Origin: Candidatus Rhabdochlamydia sp. | GTDB lineage: Bacteria; Chlamydiota; Chlamydiia; Chlamydiales; Rhabdochlamydiaceae | Assembly (NCBI GenBank): GCA_030044075.1 | Contig: JASHWM010000162.1 | Span: forward strand, 1 to 10,033 | Reading direction: 5' to 3' | Length of the DNA stretch: 10,033 bases | Shown: in pieces, positions 1 to 6,930 of the stretch | Layout: each line of letters opens with the position of its first letter | Position numbering within the stretch: the stretch's first letter is position 1 | The notes under the pieces: model-generated | The model's database searches: none | Told to the model about the DNA's origin: nothing | The model's input: only the letters and a program-made list of their open reading frames with translations | Translations under genes and position numbers: made by a program

Positions 1-191
1 AAGGTTTTTGGGAAGTGGAACACCCCGATCTTGAGACCTCTCGTGAAAAGTCTGTAAAAGTGGCCAGCCCTGTCATTGCCGATGATGGAAGCTTTGTTTC
101 TGAACAGATCAATCATTATACGACCTTGATCAAAGACCCCAAAAATTTGGCCGAGTTCAGAATTTTTAATATGTTGAACTTTTTTATGTAG
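1..191 (+). CDS. 3' end of a tandem paralog of the large hypothetical protein (5' truncated by window edge)
   Basis: Only the last 62 codons are visible, reading from base 3 to a TAG at 189-191. The peptide starts GFWEVEHPDLETSREK and ends IFNMLNFFM. It matches the C-terminus of the protein at 262-2850 at 57 of 62 residues with no gap; the visible changes are V/I, S/A, I/V, T/I and a terminal M/K. This is therefore the upstream member of a tandem pair. A 70-nt AT-rich spacer (192-261) separates it from the next gene; I see no clear terminator, promoter or Shine-Dalgarno there. The function is unknown. The rest of the gene lies outside the window, so it cannot be said whether the whole gene or only its 3' part is shared. 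Confidence 0.85.
   Translation, partial: GFWEVEHPDLETSREKSVKVASPVIADDGSFVSEQINHYTTLIKDPKNLAEFRIFNMLNFFM
1..191 (+). repeat. Direct repeat, copy 1 (paralog 3' end)
   Basis: This segment aligns without gaps to 2660-2850. By my count it has 11 mismatches in 191 bases, all in the last two thirds; bases 1-60 are identical. The similarity stops exactly at the stop codon, since the bases after it (agggaaagct here, cagagaggct there) do not align further. It is a gene-family duplication rather than a mobile-element terminus, as no inverted repeat or target duplication is seen. Confidence 0.92.
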
Positions 192-261
192 AGGGAAAGC
201 TGCGCATGCATTTCTCAACTTTAATTTTTAATAGGTTTTTATCAATCTTGGTAATTTGATT

Positions 262-2850
262 ATGAATGAAATAAAAGGATCTCCCTTAACAATAGCGCAT
301 TTTGTAGATAGTATAACAAAGGCGATTGGGATAAAGGATTGCTTTCTTGGGCCAAATTGTGAGCTGGTAAAACAGGACCCTCATCTATCGGACGCTGCTC
401 TTGCGCTTGCAATAGAAACGGTTTTTAATAGAATTGTGACCTCGCAGGAATGCAAATATCAGGAACTGATCGAATTCCAGGCGGCCGTGAAATGCTATAG
501 CTGGCTGCTCCTCTATAAGGACCCTTCAAGGTTTTTGAAGTTTTTAGACAAACCGGAAAATACGGAAAATGTATTTGGGAATTCTGACATTAACCCTGAA
601 TTTGCCATCCTTATTCGCAAAGTGAGCGAGGCATGCAGGGCGAAGATTTTCCAATCAAATTACAAAAAATATTTATACCGCACTCGAAAAGAGCTTGAAC
701 CTCATACTCCCATGTCTGCAAGAGAGATAGTAAGGATTCAAAATATTCTCTCGTACATGTGTCTTGATAATCTTTCATTCAGGAAAGGAAAAAAAGCAAA
801 TTTTTATGAGATTTGTTCAAAAGCAGCGGTAGACCAGTTGCTTGGTTACGATTTATCAACCAAAATGCTCAGTCAACGATCGACTGGGGATAATGAAACA
901 AAAAAAATAGAAAAGCTAAGCCAAGAAGAGATCGCGTCTGTCTGTTCTTTAATGGAACTAGACTTTGGAAGCGTCCTTATTTTGACACAATTTTTGAACC
1001 TGTTGGAGCAAGAATCTGAGACGAGGGTCGTATTTAGGCAGATATCCCCTTGGGAACAATTAGAAGTATGTCAAATTTTACATGAATTGATCCTCTTTCT
1101 AAACAATACGCTTGCATCCACTGATAACAAAGATATCTCAAAGATCAGGGATCGTCTGCAACATCAATTTAATGTCTTCTATGAGGTCCTTTGTTTTAAT
1201 ACGGTTGTTTATAACACGAAATTTCGAAGTACTGCAGACCAGGTTAGTATAGATTTATTAACATTCCTGACCAGGCTTTGTGTTCTAAGGCAAACTGATG
1301 AAACTCTTGAAGATCCCCAAGCGAATAGTGCGGCGTTTAAAATCCAGGTCAAGGAAAACGTTACCGAACTGCTGATCAAATACCCTCCCATGGAATCAGA
1401 TAGCCTTCCCAAATTATTTAACAATATCCAATATATAGGTCAGGATCGTTCTAAATTGTTTGAGAAGGTCCAGGAAATAACCAAGTACTCTAGCAGGACT
1501 CCTTATAGGTTCTTCTTTCCTTACGTTTCCGATCCTTTGCAGGAAAGATACCTTTCCTTGTATCAAGACCCTATTTTGGCTGAAAAGTTTTTCTTGGCAT
1601 CTCAAGCTGAGGATTGGACACCTACGGATTTGTGGGCCCAAGATCTCGAAAGATATATCAACTTAAGCGAGATGATTGAATGTATATCTCTACATCTTGA
1701 TTACAATTATTGCGAACAAGACGCTCGAAGTCTTTATGAGATTTTGAGGTCCAAAATCTTTGTTGCTGAACCGCCTCGTGATCTTAGGCTTGCCTATGTC
1801 AAAGCGAAAAAACCTTCCTATGAAGACCTAGGTCAAACTCAATTCCCAGAATCATTAGACTCCTCTTTCCAACTGAAAACAGCTCAGGTGAAAATTGAAA
1901 CAAAAGAGACTTCTCAAAAAGAGGAAGACTCTTTTATCGCAGAGATTAGGAAAAATGAAGCTAGAAAAAAAGAAAAGATGGCCGAGCTGGAAAAGGCAAA
2001 ACAAGAAAAATCTCGTGAAGCGAAAAAAAGACAAGAAGAAATAGCTTCTTCTCTAGCATCTACTTCCGTTTCAGAAAGATCAAAAAAGAAAGGAAAGAGC
2101 AAAGAAGGCAAGTCGCCAGAGGAGACTTCAGAGGTAAAGAGCGCTGTAATGCCGCAAGAAGGTGTACAAAAAGGACAAGATGAAATCGTTTCTTCATCTG
2201 TAACGTCTACTTCGATGTCGGAAGGGTCAAAGAAGAAAGGAAAAAGCAAAGAAGTCAACCCGATAGAGGAAAGTTCAAAGACAGCTCCAGAGGCGCCAAA
2301 GGCTGCCCAAATTCCCTATGAACTTCATCCTAGGGTAGCCGTTTACTACACGGACCCTGATGCCGCCATGGAAGAAGAGGCTAGGTTCAGAACACTTAGT
2401 GAAGATGTCAAACGAAAGGTCAGGGTTTTTAAGACCCCTCCTTTGCAGGTGCTCCAATTTTTAGAGTCCCATGGAATCGAGAGCACGTGGGGAAAAGACA
2501 AAAAAAGGCATGTCTCGGTCCCTTGTGAGATTGCGATCCAGGGAATCGGCAAGTTCAAAGGCATCATTTCCTGCTGCTTCTTGAAAACAGGGGAACTCTA
2601 CCATTTCTGCGTGACTACCGAAAAAGCTCCCGATGCATTGGTCGGCGAAATGCTCAAAAAAGGTTTTTGGGAAGTGGAACACCCCGATCTTGAGACCTCT
2701 CGTGAAAAGTCTGTAAAAGTGGCCAGTCCTGTGATAGCCGATGATGGAAGCTTTATTGCAGAACAGGTCAACCATTATACGATCTTGATCAAAGACCCCA
2801 AAAATTTGGCCGAGTTCAGAATTTTCAATATGTTGAACTTTTTTAAGTAG
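262..2850 (+). CDS. Large helix-rich hypothetical protein, tandem-paralog family (862 aa)
   Basis: I do not recognise this protein. The ATG at 262 is chosen; a TTG two codons earlier (256) is possible and neither has a good Shine-Dalgarno. There is no signal peptide or membrane segment, so it is cytoplasmic or a non-classically secreted protein. Residues 1 to about 530 look mainly alpha-helical, with scattered cysteines and no known catalytic motif. Residues about 534-693 are a charged linker rich in Lys, Glu and Ser that begins as a probable coiled coil and contains a duplicated SKKKGKSKE segment. Residues about 707-862 form a compact C-terminal module, which is the part seen to be shared with the upstream paralog. 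Tandem duplication of a large coiled-coil protein is common among lineage-specific and effector-like proteins of environmental chlamydiae; an effector role here is inference only. Its end overlaps the convergent gene at 2843-3328 by 8 nt. Confidence 0.85.
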   Translation: MNEIKGSPLTIAHFVDSITKAIGIKDCFLGPNCELVKQDPHLSDAALALAIETVFNRIVTSQECKYQELIEFQAAVKCYSWLLLYKDPSRFLKFLDKPENTENVFGNSDINPEFAILIRKVSEACRAKIFQSNYKKYLYRTRKELEPHTPMSAREIVRIQNILSYMCLDNLSFRKGKKANFYEICSKAAVDQLLGYDLSTKMLSQRSTGDNETKKIEKLSQEEIASVCSLMELDFGSVLILTQFLNLLEQESETRVVFRQISPWEQLEVCQILHELILFLNNTLASTDNKDISKIRDRLQHQFNVFYEVLCFNTVVYNTKFRSTADQVSIDLLTFLTRLCVLRQTDETLEDPQANSAAFKIQVKENVTELLIKYPPMESDSLPKLFNNIQYIGQDRSKLFEKVQEITKYSSRTPYRFFFPYVSDPLQERYLSLYQDPILAEKFFLASQAEDWTPTDLWAQDLERYINLSEMIECISLHLDYNYCEQDARSLYEILRSKIFVAEPPRDLRLAYVKAKKPSYEDLGQTQFPESLDSSFQLKTAQVKIETKETSQKEEDSFIAEIRKNEARKKEKMAELEKAKQEKSREAKKRQEEIASSLASTSVSERSKKKGKSKEGKSPEETSEVKSAVMPQEGVQKGQDEIVSSSVTSTSMSEGSKKKGKSKEVNPIEESSKTAPEAPKAAQIPYELHPRVAVYYTDPDAAMEEEARFRTLSEDVKRKVRVFKTPPLQVLQFLESHGIESTWGKDKKRHVSVPCEIAIQGIGKFKGIISCCFLKTGELYHFCVTTEKAPDALVGEMLKKGFWEVEHPDLETSREKSVKVASPVIADDGSFIAEQVNHYTILIKDPKNLAEFRIFNMLNFFK
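2032..2253 (+). repeat. Imperfect internal repeat of about 25 codons in the lysine-rich linker
   Basis: Two in-frame copies lie at 2032-2106 and 2176-2253. The first runs from QEEIASS to SERSKKKGKSKE, the second from QDEIVSS to SEGSKKKGKSKE, with one extra codon in the second copy. They sit about 48 codons apart in the charged linker of the large hypothetical protein. Third-position differences between the copies suggest the duplication is old or kept by selection on composition. Confidence 0.8.
2660..2850 (+). repeat. Direct repeat, copy 2 (paralog 3' end)
   Basis: Partner of 1-191. Of the 11 differences, I count 6 as synonymous and 5 as amino-acid changing. The copy ends at the TAG of the large gene, and its last bases also provide the TAA stop of the opposite-strand Tsr3-like gene (2843-2845). 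Confidence 0.92.
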
Positions 2851-3328
2851 CAGAGAGGCTAGCAAACCTTTCCTGATTGATCTTCAGGAAACTGTCTTTC
2901 CAATAGTAGTTGTCTAGAAGGCCTTCTCTTGAGGGCCTTCCTAATATCCAATAAGCGATATAAAGGGCTTCAATGGAAGCCAGGCCTTTTTCCGGGTCGG
3001 CGCATTCCGTCTGTTTTCGGGGATATGCTGTGACAAAACCTCCGGGGATGCTTCGCGCAGTAAGCTCAATATTTTTTTTCACATAATTTTCCATGACCGC
3101 CGCATAGCGCCAGGTCCCATCGATCAAAAAAAGGCCGCGAGAGCAGTCTTCTTTTGTTAAGGGAGGGGCGTCGATCGTCAGAAGGACATAGCTCTCAACT
3201 CGTGGAAGATCATTAAGAGGATAGGAAAAAAACTGCATCTCAGGCCTCGTTTCCAGGCCTCTAAGGCTGCACTTTTTTAAATTTTCGCGGACGTGGCGTA
3301 AAATAACAGTAGGAGGAAATAAGGACAT
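2843..3328 (-). CDS. Tsr3/DTW-like aminocarboxypropyltransferase (161 aa)
   Basis: Likely transfers a 3-amino-3-carboxypropyl group from S-adenosylmethionine to an RNA uridine or pseudouridine. Tsr3 does this on small-subunit rRNA in archaea and eukaryotes; bacterial DTW proteins do it on tRNA. Visible marks are RENLKKCSLRGLE near residues 14-26, like the RLI-type N-terminus of Tsr3; the DTW-type DGTW at 70-73 followed by RYA; AYPRKQ at 101-106; GLASIEALYIAYW at 115-127; and WKDSFLKIN at 143-151, matching the Tsr3 C-terminal pattern. The length fits a minimal Tsr3-type enzyme. The actual RNA target cannot be told from sequence. A good promoter stands just upstream (3349-3377), giving a very short leader. 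Its last two codons and stop lie inside the duplicated 3' end of the convergent large gene. The alternative is a DTW-family tRNA enzyme. Confidence 0.75.
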   Translation of the reverse strand: MSLFPPTVILRHVRENLKKCSLRGLETRPEMQFFSYPLNDLPRVESYVLLTIDAPPLTKEDCSRGLFLIDGTWRYAAVMENYVKKNIELTARSIPGGFVTAYPRKQTECADPEKGLASIEALYIAYWILGRPSREGLLDNYYWKDSFLKINQERFASLSAT

Positions 3329-3348
3329 TTCTTATATGAAAAATAAGA

Positions 3349-3377
3349 ATTCTAATTGGGACATTATTTTTGTTCAA
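3349..3377 (-). promoter_or_regulatory. Predicted sigma-70-type promoter for the Tsr3-like gene
   Basis: On the minus strand TTGAAC (3372-3377) is followed after 17 nt by TAGAAT (3349-3354). This is 4/6 and 5/6 of the housekeeping consensus with ideal spacing. Transcription would start about 15 nt before the ATG at 3328. The -35 box overlaps the AAGG ribosome-binding site of the divergent gene at 3385. Confidence 0.55.
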
Positions 3378-3384
3378 GGTGTGT

Positions 3385-4377
3385 ATGCGCAGTAAGATCC
3401 TTTTATTCTTATTTTTAAGTGTAAATTGTTTTTCACAGCTTGTGGAATTTTCCGAGCCTCCGACCAAACACTATTCCCTAGAGGGATACCCTCAAATCGA
3501 GGCAGGAGGGATCTTGGCAAAAGAGCAAAATAAGCCCCTTCTGATCGTTTTTCTTGGAACAGACTGGTGCGTATGGTCAAAAAAGTTTTATGAGGATGTG
3601 CTTGAGAATCAAATGATCGCAAAAGATTTGCCAGAAGTGGTCGTGGCCATCGAGAACTTCCCGGAAGAGGCCAATGGAAGGGTCGAAGAGCTAAAAGAAA
3701 AATATCTTCTGCAAGAACTTCCTACCTTTTTGCTCCTTAGCCCAGAAGGAGAAAAAATTTCTACCTTCGGGTATCTTCCATGGAAGGACAAGGAGTTTAC
3801 CGGCTACATCCACAAACTTGTTTCCAGCTTTAGGGAAATTGCAACAACTGGCGCTGAATTTGATGAGAAAAGATACGAGGAGCTCTACGTCAAGGCCAAA
3901 GAGCTTGGCTGGGAGGAGAAAATAAATGAGATCCTTCACAAGGGGGTTCGTTTTTCCAAAACCCCTTTCTTCCTTGTGGAAAAGTATGCCTCTATTTTAG
4001 AAGCCTCGAGCAAAGTCAGCCCGGAAGCAGAGGCGCTAAAAGAAAAAATTATTGCCCTTGACCCGAAAAACCAGCAAGGCGCTCTTTTGCAACTTGCCCT
4101 CATCGACTTTAACATGCTTGGCAAAAACAAGAAAAAAGATCCGAAAAAAGTGATCGCCCCTCTTGTTGAATACCTTCAGAAGTTCGGAAAGAAAGACCAG
4201 GACAACATCTGGAAGGTAGAATGGATGATCGGCAAGTTCCTCTTCACGAAGGACCGTGGCAAGGAAGCGCTCGAGCATATCAAGGCCTCTTATCAAGCGG
4301 CCCCTGAGTATGCAAGGCAGGAGATCAAGGACACCCTTGACTATATGGAAAAAAATCAGGCTGCCTCCAAATCATAA
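3385..4377 (+). CDS. Secreted DsbH-like thioredoxin-fold protein with CXXS active site (330 aa)
   Basis: Start at ATG 3385 is chosen because AAGG (3376-3379) precedes it at short spacing and it gives a clean signal peptide: basic MRSK, a hydrophobic core LLFLFLSV, and likely cleavage near residue 17. A TTG at 3370 is possible but worse. The thioredoxin fold spans about residues 35-150. The active site is WCVWS (C62, S65) in the context FLGTDWCVWSKKF, and the cis-proline is P113 in LPTF. Chlamydial DsbH-type proteins normally carry CXXC, so the second cysteine is replaced by serine; no other cysteine remains in the mature chain. Residues about 150-330 are helical and TPR-like, probably a binding or dimer region. 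The role is presumably periplasmic thiol handling or disulfide isomerisation of envelope proteins. C. trachomatis has a predicted disulfide isomerase close to rnpA (CT783, from memory), probably the counterpart. Confidence 0.8.
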   Translation: MRSKILLFLFLSVNCFSQLVEFSEPPTKHYSLEGYPQIEAGGILAKEQNKPLLIVFLGTDWCVWSKKFYEDVLENQMIAKDLPEVVVAIENFPEEANGRVEELKEKYLLQELPTFLLLSPEGEKISTFGYLPWKDKEFTGYIHKLVSSFREIATTGAEFDEKRYEELYVKAKELGWEEKINEILHKGVRFSKTPFFLVEKYASILEASSKVSPEAEALKEKIIALDPKNQQGALLQLALIDFNMLGKNKKKDPKKVIAPLVEYLQKFGKKDQDNIWKVEWMIGKFLFTKDRGKEALEHIKASYQAAPEYARQEIKDTLDYMEKNQAASKS

Positions 4378-4388
4378 GTAGCGAAAAG

Positions 4389-6380
4389 TCAGTCGACCGT
4401 CTGCCAGGAAGTGATCCTTACATGCTCTTTGGGGATTTCGAAGAGGAAGCGGGAGGGGCTGCTTTGTATGTCCTTGCCCATTTTTTTCCGATTTCGGGAC
4501 ATGCTGAGCGTCAGATGTTTCTTTGCGCGCGTAATCGCGACGTACATCAGGCGCCTTTCTTCCTCAAGCCCTCCTTCAAGGAGGCTTTTTTCATGGGGGA
4601 TGATATGGTCTTCCAGGCACACCAAAAAACAAGCCGTGAACTCAAGCCCTTTTGCACTATGAAAGGTCATCAGATTGACTTTGTCCTCCAAATGCGAGGA
4701 AGCAGCATGCCATTTCTCTTCATCAAGACAGGTAACGCTTAAAAAATCTACAAGCGACTTTTTCTCCTCACCATGAGGATCTTCTTCATATTTTTTTATT
4801 TGCTCGATGAAGTTAAGGACATTCTCCCATTTGAATTCGCGCATTTTTTCGCTTTTTACCTCTTCGTCGATCGCTTTTTGGTAATTGATCGCATTCACAA
4901 GGCCCAGTGTTGCCTCATGCAAAGGTCTTTCCATAAAATTTTTTTGGGCGCCCTCAATCATTTTGACGAAGGATTCGATACCTCGCATTCCTTTATCAGA
5001 GATCGGTTCCGCATTTGCAAATGTCCCTTGGTGGATCTGGCGGAGGATTTCCCAAAGAGGGATTTGCTTTTGTCTGTTGATCTGCGTCAGATGGTCAAGA
5101 CAGGCATCGGAAATTCCCCTCCTGGGGACATTGATGATCCTGAGAAGGGCTTCCTGGTCCATGGGATTGGAGATGACCTTCAGATAGGCCACAAGGTCCC
5201 GGATCTCGCTCCTCTCAAAAAATTCCGTCCCGCCAAAAATTTGATAGGGGACCCCCCTGATCCATTTCCCATCTTTCTCCCAAAGGGCCTGCATGAGCGC
5301 GGTTTCAAAAGCGCGGGAAAGAACATTGGAACGATAGAGGATCGCGATCTCTTTCCAAGGGACCTTTTTCTCTTTATGCAGGGAAATGATCCTTCTTACA
5401 ACAGAGTTTGCTTCCTCCTGTTCTGTGGGGGCATGGAAGAGCGTGATGGGGTCCCCTGATGCGGCATCGCTCCACAGATGTTTTTGATGTCTTTCTTTAT
5501 TATTTGCGATCACTGCATTTGCAGCTCCCAAGATCAGGGGGGTGGACCTGTAATTTTGCTCCAGCTTGATCACTTCGTCTGCCTCAAATTGCAGGATGTG
5601 CTTGATCTCGGCCCCCCGCCATCCGTAGATCGACTGGTCGTCATCGCCGACGACGCATAGGTTGCGGTGTTTTTGCGACAAGAGGGCAGCCAGCCGGTAT
5701 TGGATCGGGTTGGTGTCCTGGTATTCGTCGATCATGATATTGAGATAGCGCTCTTGATAGGTTGCAAGCACCTCGGGGAACTGTTCAAAAAGCTCGATCG
5801 TAAGGGAGAGAAGGCTGTCGAAGTCTACAGCATTATAGGCACGCATGCATACTTGGAGCCTTTGATAGAGTTCTTTTGAAAATTGGTCGTGCCAAATTTC
5901 ATTTTTATCTTCTGGGGAGGCGCCCTTGTTCTTTGCTTTGGCAATGAGGGCCAGCGTCGGTTCGAGAGAAGGCAGCTCACCTTCATGTTCAAGCATATGC
6001 CGCGTCAATTGGGAAACAAGCCGCTTGATGTCTTTTTCGTTGTAGAGGCTAAAATTCTTTGTATACCCAAGGCGTCCGATCTCGTTTCGGAGGATTCCCA
6101 TGCAGAAGCTGTGGAAGGTGCATAACGTGACTTGCCTAGCTTCCTTTCCAGGGATCATTTTAGCTAGGCGGCTTCGCATCTCTGCTGCAGCCTTGTTGGT
6201 GAATGTGAGCCCTAAAATGCTCTGAGCAGGGACGCTGCAGTGCCGCACAAGGTGGGCAACCCGATGGGTAAGGACCGATGTCTTCCCGCTTCCAGCCCCT
6301 GCCAGGATCAATACCCTCCCTTTGGTCGTAAAGACAGCCTTTCTTTGGGCGGGATTGAGGTGGGCATAGGGATCGTTCAT
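4389..6380 (-). CDS. uvrD: UvrD/Rep/PcrA-type superfamily 1 DNA helicase (663 aa)
   Basis: ATP-driven 3'-5' DNA helicase of repair and replication restart. All SF1A motifs are present: Q motif LNPAQRKAV (8-16), Walker A AGAGSGKT (27-34), motif Ia GLTFTNKAAAEM (57-68), TFHSF (88-92), motif II DEYQDTN (218-224), motif III VGDDDQSIYGWRGA (244-257), motif IV LEQNYRST (273-280), motif V MTFHSAKGLEF (571-581) and motif VI LMYVAITRAKKHL (611-623). The protein ends soon after SPSRFLFEIP, so it lacks the long C-terminal tail of UvrD and PcrA and is closer in size to Rep; the symbol uvrD follows chlamydial usage. Its ATG overlaps the rnpA stop as ATGA, which implies translational coupling in an rpmH-rnpA-uvrD operon. 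It converges with the thioredoxin-fold gene across 11 nt, with no clear terminator between. Confidence 0.93.
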   Translation of the reverse strand: MNDPYAHLNPAQRKAVFTTKGRVLILAGAGSGKTSVLTHRVAHLVRHCSVPAQSILGLTFTNKAAAEMRSRLAKMIPGKEARQVTLCTFHSFCMGILRNEIGRLGYTKNFSLYNEKDIKRLVSQLTRHMLEHEGELPSLEPTLALIAKAKNKGASPEDKNEIWHDQFSKELYQRLQVCMRAYNAVDFDSLLSLTIELFEQFPEVLATYQERYLNIMIDEYQDTNPIQYRLAALLSQKHRNLCVVGDDDQSIYGWRGAEIKHILQFEADEVIKLEQNYRSTPLILGAANAVIANNKERHQKHLWSDAASGDPITLFHAPTEQEEANSVVRRIISLHKEKKVPWKEIAILYRSNVLSRAFETALMQALWEKDGKWIRGVPYQIFGGTEFFERSEIRDLVAYLKVISNPMDQEALLRIINVPRRGISDACLDHLTQINRQKQIPLWEILRQIHQGTFANAEPISDKGMRGIESFVKMIEGAQKNFMERPLHEATLGLVNAINYQKAIDEEVKSEKMREFKWENVLNFIEQIKKYEEDPHGEEKKSLVDFLSVTCLDEEKWHAASSHLEDKVNLMTFHSAKGLEFTACFLVCLEDHIIPHEKSLLEGGLEEERRLMYVAITRAKKHLTLSMSRNRKKMGKDIQSSPSRFLFEIPKEHVRITSWQTVD

Positions 6381-6805
6381 AACATGATCTTGGAAATTAA
6401 AAGTCGGAGGTCGGTTAAAACAATTTCTTTAGAAAGAATGCAGTAGGGCATCCTTGGGCTGACATTGATCTCCAAATTGCTTGGGATCTCAAAATAGCAG
6501 TGCCGATAGGCTTCGCGGACCACCCGTTTGAAACGGTTTCGCATATGGGCCCTTCCATATTTTCTTGATACAGTGATGCCCAGCCTGGCAGCTTTTGCGC
6601 TTCCCAGCCGATAGTCGACGATGATGAAATTGCCTAATAATCTGCTACTTGACTTAGAAAGTATATAGTAATCTTTTTTCTTGAGGATGCGGGCAGATTT
6701 GGGAAATTTTCTTTTTAAACGGTCAAGCGTTTGCGCCCGTGCTTGCGACGGCGCTTCACGACCAGCTTGCCCTTGGCTGTTTTCATTCTCTTGCGAAATC
6801 CACAT
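6377..6805 (-). CDS. rnpA: Ribonuclease P protein component, start inside rpmH (up to 142 aa)
   Basis: Protein subunit of RNase P, which helps the catalytic RNA mature tRNA 5' ends. The signature is [27 protein letters not shown] read in two parts: [11 protein letters not shown] at 74-84 and the RNR motif [10 protein letters not shown] at 89-98. The conserved core begins at about residue 31 ([16 protein letters not shown]), just where rpmH ends. In this frame there is no ATG, GTG or TTG between codon 1 (6805) and the core, and a TAA closes the frame upstream. The only ordinary start is therefore ATG 6805, 45 nt into rpmH; it would add about 30 residues read out of frame from rpmH. A rare start (TTA at codon 30, or ATT at codon 3) is the alternative. 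Thermus is known for rnpA/rpmH overlap of this type. The stop overlaps the uvrD start by 4 nt. Confidence 0.88.
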   Translation of the reverse strand: MWISQENENSQGQAGREAPSQARAQTLDRLKRKFPKSARILKKKDYYILSKSSSRLLGNFIIVDYRLGSAKAARLGITVSRKYGRAHMRNRFKRVVREAYRHCYFEIPSNLEINVSPRMPYCILSKEIVLTDLRLLISKIML

Positions 6806-6849
6806 GTGGTTTGGCGTTTCTTTTTACTAGGTTGGTATGTGCGTTTCAT
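6715..6849 (-). CDS. rpmH: 50S ribosomal protein L34 (44 aa)
   Basis: Small basic large-subunit protein. The reading starts [12 protein letters not shown] and ends KHGRKRLTV, both typical of L34, with the usual GFRKRM core in the middle. Length of 44 residues is normal. GGAAGG at 6859-6864 precedes the ATG at good spacing. It is the first gene of a minus-strand operon with rnpA, which it overlaps by 91 nt in another frame, and uvrD. It diverges from rpmJ across a 147-nt intergenic region. Confidence 0.96.
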   Translation of the reverse strand: MKRTYQPSKKKRQTTCGFRKRMKTAKGKLVVKRRRKHGRKRLTV

Positions 6850-6878
6850 TGTAAACTTCCTTCCAAAAATTTGCAAAC

Positions 6879-6907
6879 AGCTTAACTTAAAAACCGAAAT
6901 CGGGCAA
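6879..6907 (-). promoter_or_regulatory. Possible promoter of rpmH-rnpA-uvrD
   Basis: Minus strand TTGCCC (6902-6907), a 17-nt spacer, then TAAGCT (6879-6884). This matches the housekeeping consensus at 4/6 and 3/6. Position is right, about 30 nt before the rpmH ATG, and no better candidate was seen in the divergent region. Confidence 0.3.
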
Positions 6908-6930
6908 GTAGAAATTTCAGACAGAAATGA

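Noticed and set aside
1..2850. Mobile element flanked by the 191-nt direct repeats
   Set aside because: The repeats are coding 3' ends of paralogs in the same frame; there is no transposase or integrase, and no terminal inverted repeats or target duplications.
2917..2940. Inverted repeat GAAGGCC/GGCCTTC as a terminator for the large paralog
   Set aside because: It lies inside the Tsr3-like coding region and lacks a T tract; likely chance from coding sequence.
4773..5459. Long open frame of 228 codons on the plus strand opposite uvrD
   Set aside because: It is fully antisense to a helicase with all motifs intact, has no family resemblance, and its composition is that of a reverse-strand shadow.
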